Of a stretch of 19,100 bases of DNA, positions 14,912 to 19,100 are shown piece after piece; the first letter of the stretch is position 1, and each line of letters begins with the position of its first letter. The translations under genes and the position numbers were made by a program. Source of the DNA: Syntrophaceae bacterium UBA2188 (GTDB lineage: Bacteria > Desulfobacterota > BSN033 > UBA1163). Location of the stretch: contig DCVM01000145.1 of assembly GCA_002327985.1 (NCBI GenBank), positions 90,515 to 109,614 of the forward strand, read 5' to 3'. Below the pieces are notes generated by a model, which had not been told where the DNA came from, searched no databases, and saw nothing but the letters and a program-made list of their open reading frames with translations.

Positions 14912-16012
14912 CTACTTCACCAGAATTTTCTTAAAGGCCAACCCCTGGAACATCCTGTCGATTTCCTTAAAAACGGATTTTCCCACGAGGAAGGAATAGA
15001 TTTCATCTGCCTTGGCTGAAGGATCGATGTCCCTGAACCGATCCGGATAAAGAAGCTTTCCAATGAAGTATGCATTGACAAGGATGGAACCGAAATTTTG
15101 TGCGTACCAGTTGTAGGGGAGAACCCCATAAACTTGCCCTTTTTGAACCGCTGTCAGAGCCTGATAAGCGGAATCCATTTTCAACTCGAAGAGGCCCCCG
15201 GCTTTATCCCCCATCTGAAGTGTCGACAGATCCAGAAAGAGAATCTCCGGGTCCCATTGGATGATCTTTTCCTTTGCGAGGTTACTTTGGCCGCTTATCT
15301 TCATAAAAGGATCATAGGCCACATTTTTCGCATGGACAAAAAGAAATGGTGGATAATCGACTTCCGTTGACTGAAATCCATGAGGTCCCCTAAAGGCGAT
15401 CCCACCCACAAAACATGACTTCCGTTCCGATTCCAAAATACCTTGGGTTCGATCTTTCAACTCTTTGATCGTGGATTCGAAGAAAGAGACAAGCGCTTCG
15501 GCCCTTTTTCCCTTATCTACGACCTTTCCCATGATGCGGAGTGCTTGATATAAAAAATCACGCTGACTTGACAGGTTGCCGTATTCGAGCACCACGACTG
15601 GAATAGAGGTCTTTTTTAAGAGTTTTTCGGGATCGTGTCCCATGGTGCTGAAAGTTTTGAAGATGACTTGAGGAGGTGGATTGAGAGCCATGATTGACTC
15701 TGGGTTATCGTAACCTCGAAATTCGCCAAAAAGGGGATGGTTCCTAAACTGTGGATTAGCGACCGCATAAGGCCTTGCATCGAATTGGAGACGACGTTTT
15801 TCCATACTGTCAACGGCAATGATCAGGTGGTGAGCCTGAAGATAGGTCAGAAGGCGCAGACAACCCGCTCCGGAACAGATAACATGTTCAACGTGATTCG
15901 GAACCTTAACTTCTTTTCCGGCCATATCTTTCACTACTTTTTGCCCTGAAAAAGAGGAGATGGGAAGAACTAACAGAGCCAAAATGATCTTAACCATTAA
16001 TAACTTTTGCAT
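14912..16012 (-). CDS. Periplasmic substrate-binding protein of an iron-complex/cobalamin-type ABC importer
   Basis: The 366-residue protein begins with a signal peptide (MQKLLMVKIILALLVLPISS, cleavage near SFSG) without a lipobox cysteine, so it is probably a soluble periplasmic protein. The mature part follows the TroA/FecB-type fold: VVKDMAGKEVKVPNHVEHV, GAGCLRLLTYLQ, ESIMALNPPPQVIF, PVVVLEYGN and ILFLDLSTLQMG, with the long helix near the middle typical of the family. A TTG at 16024 would extend the frame, but it falls in the ribosome binding site (GGAGG, 16018-16022), so the ATG at 16012 is chosen. It is the first gene of the transporter operon. The GAGCLRLLTYL form resembles binding proteins of anaerobes, but the ligand is unknown. 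Confidence 0.9.
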   Translation of the reverse strand: MQKLLMVKIILALLVLPISSFSGQKVVKDMAGKEVKVPNHVEHVICSGAGCLRLLTYLQAHHLIIAVDSMEKRRLQFDARPYAVANPQFRNHPLFGEFRGYDNPESIMALNPPPQVIFKTFSTMGHDPEKLLKKTSIPVVVLEYGNLSSQRDFLYQALRIMGKVVDKGKRAEALVSFFESTIKELKDRTQGILESERKSCFVGGIAFRGPHGFQSTEVDYPPFLFVHAKNVAYDPFMKISGQSNLAKEKIIQWDPEILFLDLSTLQMGDKAGGLFELKMDSAYQALTAVQKGQVYGVLPYNWYAQNFGSILVNAYFIGKLLYPDRFRDIDPSAKADEIYSFLVGKSVFKEIDRMFQGLAFKKILVK

Positions 16013-16022
16013 TACGACCTCC

Positions 16023-16081
16023 AAAAAAGAAAGCCACGAAGTCTACCTTCCTCCATGGAAGTGGGTTGCCTTCGTGGCTTT
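16023..16081 (-). promoter_or_regulatory. Leader hairpin with T-run before the transporter operon (candidate attenuator)
   Basis: On the - strand a perfect 12-bp stem (AAAGCCACGAAG at 16081-16070 with its complement at 16041-16030) encloses a smaller hairpin (CTTCC/GGAAG). After the 3' arm come C and six Ts (16028-16023), directly before GGAGG. This is the layout of an intrinsic terminator placed between promoter and ribosome binding site. It may sense a ligand or just be an intergenic palindrome; CACGAAG words are common in such repeats. I could not match it to a known riboswitch class. Confidence 0.6.
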
Positions 16082-16132
16082 AATAAGTCTTGTTTTTCAA
16101 ATGTAAAAAGAGAATAAAACCTTACACTAATT

Positions 16133-16161
16133 TATATATCATGATTCCCCAGAGTTTGCAA
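16133..16161 (-). promoter_or_regulatory. Possible promoter of the FecBCD-FmdE operon
   Basis: On the - strand TTGCAA (16156-16161) and TATATA (16133-16138) are 17 bases apart. The resulting leader would be about 114 bases long and include the complete hairpin at 16023-16081. A second candidate (TTTACA 16102-16107 with TATTAA 16080-16085) would start transcription inside the hairpin. Confidence 0.35.
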
Positions 16162-16551
16162 GTTCTGTTGTTAATAGGAAGTCAGTATGAAACCACCTCG
16201 GTGTAAGGTAGCCTTTTGTCAAACGCAAGAATATCCTTGCCAAGATGTTTCCCCTCCAAAGGGCTTTGATATTAAAAACAGACCAAAAAGCCCATGATTC
16301 CTCCCGTTGATTGTCATTTGGAATGTTGCATTGAGGCGAGATTTTTGAAAATAGCGAGTACGGGAAGTCCTTGATGGAATGGGTCCCATGCAAAAAGCGA
16401 AACTTGATGAAGAAAGTCAATCAAAATCTTGTCGTGATTAGCTGACGTCTTTCTCTTTTTTAATCACCTGACCAGTTTTTCAAGGATCCTTCGATCCTTT
16501 TCCTGGCGATTCAAGTCTCCCCTCTCTTAAGTCCAGTTTGGTCTGAACCTT
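16162..16551. other. Intergenic region without a supported gene
   Basis: A 93-codon frame on the - strand (to 16420) has no family resemblance that I can see and no ribosome binding site. A 7-bp hairpin (AAGGATC 16482-16488, GATCCTT 16493-16499) follows the DUF1232 gene on the - strand, but without a T-run on that strand. Otherwise nothing was recognised. Confidence 0.4.
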
Positions 16552-16818
16552 CTACCGGCATTCCTCGAGAACAGGTTTAGGAACGATCTTCAACAAGATG
16601 AAATAACCATATCCTAAAACTGCAAGATCATCCAACTGACCAAGGAGGGGAATCGCATCTGCAATAAAATCCGTAGGGATGAAAACATAGGCAAGGGGAA
16701 TCAAAAGCAGTAAACGGACATACCAGGGTGTTTTCGGATTGACAAAGATCTTGTAGACAAGCAATCCATTGACGATTACCCAGTGGTAAAGTGCTTTAAC
16801 CTTACTAAGAAATTTCAT
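16552..16818 (-). CDS. DUF1232 (YkvA-like) small membrane protein
   Basis: The 88-residue protein carries the DUF1232 signature: a hydrophobic helix (VRLLLLIPLAYVFIPTDFIA) followed by DAIPLLGQLDDLAVLGYGYF, with the conserved P-x-D and G-x-x-D-D positions. Family members are small inner-membrane proteins of unknown function. The N-terminal segment (YHWVIVNGLLVYKIFVN) is also hydrophobic. The ATG at 16818 has a poor ribosome binding site. It lies 113 bases downstream of the DUF2892-like gene on the same strand. Confidence 0.82.
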   Translation of the reverse strand: MKFLSKVKALYHWVIVNGLLVYKIFVNPKTPWYVRLLLLIPLAYVFIPTDFIADAIPLLGQLDDLAVLGYGYFILLKIVPKPVLEECR

Positions 16819-16931
16819 AGTCTTAAGGAAGAGTTCAAGATTCCGGGAACCTTGTAAAACGGTGAAATATTCACCTATCCCTTTTCTTTACCTTCTTTGC
16901 TGAAGACCTTCAGCAAAAGCCCCTTTCAAGG

Positions 16932-17090
16932 TCAGTATTTAAAGAGAGCAGAAACGACAATGATTGCGCCGATCAACCCAACACCCAACCAGAATATTCC
17001 CGAGATAAAAAAAGAGAGGACGATCAGAATACCCCCCAAGATGGAACGAACTATCGACTCCTGCTTCCCCACGTTTTTTGTTTTGACCAT
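16932..17090 (-). CDS. DUF2892-like small membrane protein (52 aa)
   Basis: This short frame encodes 52 residues. It starts MVKTKNVGKQESIVRSILGG, and two hydrophobic segments follow (ILIVLSFFISGIFWLG and VGLIGAIIVVSALF), ending KY. The N-x-G-x-x-E-x-x-x-R pattern followed by G and two close membrane helices is characteristic of DUF2892/YgaP-type inner-membrane domains, though the usual C-P motif at the end is absent. ATG at 17090 is preceded by AGAAGAGG at somewhat long spacing. It lies between the Fe-S protein gene and the DUF1232 gene, all on the - strand. Function is unknown. Confidence 0.7.
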   Translation of the reverse strand: MVKTKNVGKQESIVRSILGGILIVLSFFISGIFWLGVGLIGAIIVVSALFKY

Positions 17091-17247
17091 CGGGTCAACC
17101 TCTTCTCCCTATTAGAAAAAGTTGCCGTCTTTTTCTATTCCGGTTCTATTCTAAATCTCTTAAGACATTTATCAACAGATCTTTCGATTTCTTTGCTGCG
17201 TTTAGAGGTAACAGCCCGTCGAGGACTGACTTCATGCCTCTCTTTCT

Positions 17248-18441
17248 CTAACCCGTGAATGAAGCCTTCACCTTTTCTATGAAAAACTCGGTCTGCTTTG
17301 CCGCCCTCTCTTCCAATGGGACCGTGCACTCATCTCCAAAAGCCCAGAGAATTTCCTCCAAGGCATAATGGGGTTGTATATTGGACTTCTTGGCCGAGCC
17401 ACGAAGTTGCATATAACATCCGGGGCAATAACAATTGAGATCACCAACCCCCGTCTTTAGAACCTGCGCTATCTTTTTTTTGGCTTCTTTGGTGCCTTCT
17501 CTCAGGTCGTAATGGTTGCGAAGAATGGCCACCGTACCGCAGGTCAGATTATCGAAACGGTTATTCTCGAGTTCCACCACCTCCATTCCCACTGCCCGAT
17601 GCAGGCCCCTTACCGCCTCCAGAAACCCATCTCCCAGTTCACTGCTGTAGCAGGAGTCGGTGAGGGCTACCTTCCGGTCGATCGGGCGTTCAACCTTGAT
17701 TTCTCCGTTTCGGTACTTTTCCCAAAGCCACTCCCATACCGATACGATCTGGAAGGGCAATTTGACGCCATGATAATTCGGCCAGATATTTCCCAGATAA
17801 TTTGCGCAAGAGCCGCAGTAACATACCAGACGTTTCGTATCGAGGCATTCGAGCATTTCACGCGTGCGCTCGACGGTCTCCGTGAAGGTCTGATAGTCCC
17901 CATACCGATACGCCAGTTCTCCGCAGCATGCATTGCGCGGAGAATATTTGGGCAACCCCCCGAACACACGTGAGTGCTCGGTACCGTAAGGAATCTCTCT
18001 CCCTACGCAGCCGATAAACAGCACCTCCTGGCTTTTTGGGGGAGCAGACTCCCATCTGTTTAGAATCGCCTTCTCCTCTGCCGACTCGGCAGCATATACC
18101 TCCCAAAAAATGCAGGAATCGGTCTTCCCCGTCAGCAGATAGTCCATATATGGTGGGAAACCTTTTCCTACCCTGCGATTCTTCTCCACTGCACGCTCCA
18201 TGATAAGGGCATAAGGCCGCAAACCTTGAGGACAGTAATGGTTGCAACTAAAGCAGAATGTGCATTCATTTAACACCCGTTCGGTTTCCTGACCCTTTAA
18301 AAGCAGGCCCATTTCAGCTTGGGATTCTAACTTCCCCATTTTCATAACAGGACATTGCTGCAAACATAGGCCACACTCTTCGCAAACGGTCCAGCTCTTT
18401 CCCTCAGGATCAAACGCATCGATATAGGTTTTTCTCGCCAA
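17248..18441 (-). CDS. HdrD/GlpC-like (Fe-S)-binding oxidoreductase subunit
   Basis: The 397-residue soluble protein resembles fused HdrC-HdrB or GlpC subunits that move electrons in anaerobic respiration. The N-terminus holds two [4Fe-4S] motifs: CEECGLCLQQCP (about residues 20-31) and CTFCFSCNHYCP (about 60-71). The first CCG domain is complete (GCVG, NACCGELAYR, CYCGSC). In the second (DSCYSSELGDG, NLTCGTV, CYCPGC) the usual Cys-Cys pair is Thr-Cys, so its cluster may be altered. The TTG start at 18441 is fixed by GGGAGG seven bases upstream. No electron partner is encoded beside it. Substrate is unknown. Confidence 0.85.
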   Translation of the reverse strand: MARKTYIDAFDPEGKSWTVCEECGLCLQQCPVMKMGKLESQAEMGLLLKGQETERVLNECTFCFSCNHYCPQGLRPYALIMERAVEKNRRVGKGFPPYMDYLLTGKTDSCIFWEVYAAESAEEKAILNRWESAPPKSQEVLFIGCVGREIPYGTEHSRVFGGLPKYSPRNACCGELAYRYGDYQTFTETVERTREMLECLDTKRLVCYCGSCANYLGNIWPNYHGVKLPFQIVSVWEWLWEKYRNGEIKVERPIDRKVALTDSCYSSELGDGFLEAVRGLHRAVGMEVVELENNRFDNLTCGTVAILRNHYDLREGTKEAKKKIAQVLKTGVGDLNCYCPGCYMQLRGSAKKSNIQPHYALEEILWAFGDECTVPLEERAAKQTEFFIEKVKASFTG

Positions 18442-18801
18442 TTTTAACCTCCCTATGTATCTTTAATTTCAGCTTGAATTTGTTTGGAGCTGGTCCCATC
18501 TACTCCTTACCGTCAAGTATCCCGACCGCTGGCTTGGTAAAAGTCTACTAATTTTGAATGAAAACTTCAACAAGAATTATCGATTACCACTTAAAAGGAT
18601 GTATGAAAAGAGATTTTAAAAAATCACGATAACAGGAAGCAACATCGCATCCTGGGCCACTTGATTGCCTAAAAAGTAGGCAGGCAAACCCATCATGGAT
18701 TAGCAGGGTATACCCAATAAACAGGAGATTTCTTTTGGGAAGGCTAGTGTTATCCGACCCCCCTTCCATATAGACACCCCTCCCCCAAAGATTCTCTCTA
18801 A
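18442..18801. other. Intergenic region upstream of the Fe-S protein gene
   Basis: No coding region could be supported. The ribosome binding site of the Fe-S protein gene lies at its left end. A short perfect hairpin (TGCCTA/TAGGCA, about 18666-18682) has no T-run. No convincing promoter was found. Confidence 0.35.
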
Positions 18802-18966
18802 AGACTTCACCTCATAATTAACAGATGCTCTTCAAAAAATGAGGGGCTCGAGGTCTTCAGGGATAAACCCATCAGGCTAATCCAAGAGTTGGTGGGATTG
18901 CTCAAGAACAATGAAAAAAACGTGGACTGGATTAGAGACTTTGAAGTTAAATACGGAATGGCATAA
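18802..18966 (+). pseudogene. Possible gene remnant without start codon
   Basis: A stop-free stretch of 54 codons ends at TAA 18964-18966. Its second half looks protein-like (GLEVFRDKPIRLIQELVGLL, then NVDWIRDFEVKYGMA), with an amphipathic helix pattern. No ATG, GTG or TTG occurs near its beginning and no ribosome binding site is seen, so it would be the 3' end of a decayed gene. I cannot name the family. The remaining bases to 19100 show nothing further. Confidence 0.25.
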
Positions 18967-19100
18967 CCAAGCAATCCATCCGATTGGTTACACTCGTGGC
19001 TGATTTTTGTGTAATACTCCATTCCCTTAGGGAAATCACCAAGCATTAATGTGGGCCGATTTTTACTCTTCATGCTATTTTCACGAGTTTCGTTCAAGAT

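Noticed and set aside
14294..15019. + strand open frame of 241 codons
   Set aside because: Antisense to the permease and binding-protein genes; its composition reflects their codon use.
16139..16420. - strand open frame of 93 codons
   Set aside because: No ribosome binding site, no hydropathy pattern or motif, and no recognisable family.
17114..17136. Hairpin AGAAAAAG/CTTTTTCT downstream of the Fe-S protein gene as a terminator
   Set aside because: The stem is almost wholly A-T and no T-run follows on the - strand, so termination activity is doubtful.
17146..17235. 29-codon - strand ORF just after the Fe-S protein gene
   Set aside because: It has a purine-rich sequence upstream, but it is too short and has no recognisable feature.
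18807..19097. - strand open frame of 96 codons at the window edge
   Set aside because: Serine-rich translation with no motif and a TTG start; the opposite strand looks more protein-like over part of it.

Overview
The window reads as a chromosomal segment of an anaerobic bacterium, most likely a Desulfobacterota (former Deltaproteobacteria) lineage of the sulfate-reducing or syntrophic type. The pointers are an MvhD-type iron-sulfur protein, an ETF-linked membrane Fe-S oxidoreductase with etfB and etfA, an FmdE protein next to a FecBCD-type importer, and a second HdrD-like Fe-S protein. The taxon is inferred from gene content only. No rRNA, tRNA, CRISPR array, complete insertion sequence or replication origin was seen.

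Region 1 (1-4966, + strand) is an electron-transfer operon: the 3' part of an mvhD-like gene that starts before the window, a membrane-bound Fe-S oxidoreductase resembling ETF:menaquinone oxidoreductases, etfB, etfA and a strong intrinsic terminator. Each of the two gaps flanking etfB holds a different hairpin-forming repeat made of short reiterated words. The set would link acyl-CoA oxidation through EtfAB to the quinone pool, and possibly to an HdrA-type enzyme encoded upstream.

Region 2 (4967-8600, - strand) holds a secreted, repeat-rich surface protein with a C-terminal S74 chaperone domain. A gene-poor stretch follows, then a small accessory cluster: a DUF5674 gene, an overlapping gene of unknown function, a decayed RelE/ParE-type toxin and a 32-residue antitoxin-like ORF. 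A near-consensus promoter with a perfect 12-bp palindrome over its -10 box precedes the DUF5674 gene. The palindrome is a good candidate autoregulatory operator.

Region 3 (8600-12450) contains a divergent GalT-like nucleotidyltransferase (-), a DUF72 gene (+) split by a 142-bp MITE-like palindromic element, and an NfeD-like membrane protein (+). The element leaves the reading frame intact apart from a single TGA.

Region 4 (12444-16161, - strand) is an operon for a FecB-type binding protein, a FecCD-type permease, a FecE-type ATPase and an FmdE-domain protein, with short gaps or a 4-bp overlap. Its leader contains a terminator-like hairpin with a T6 tract directly before the first ribosome binding site, which suggests attenuation.

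Region 5 (16552-19100) encodes a DUF1232 membrane protein, a 52-residue DUF2892-like protein and an HdrD/GlpC-like Fe-S protein on the - strand. The final 650 bases are largely non-coding, with one possible gene remnant.
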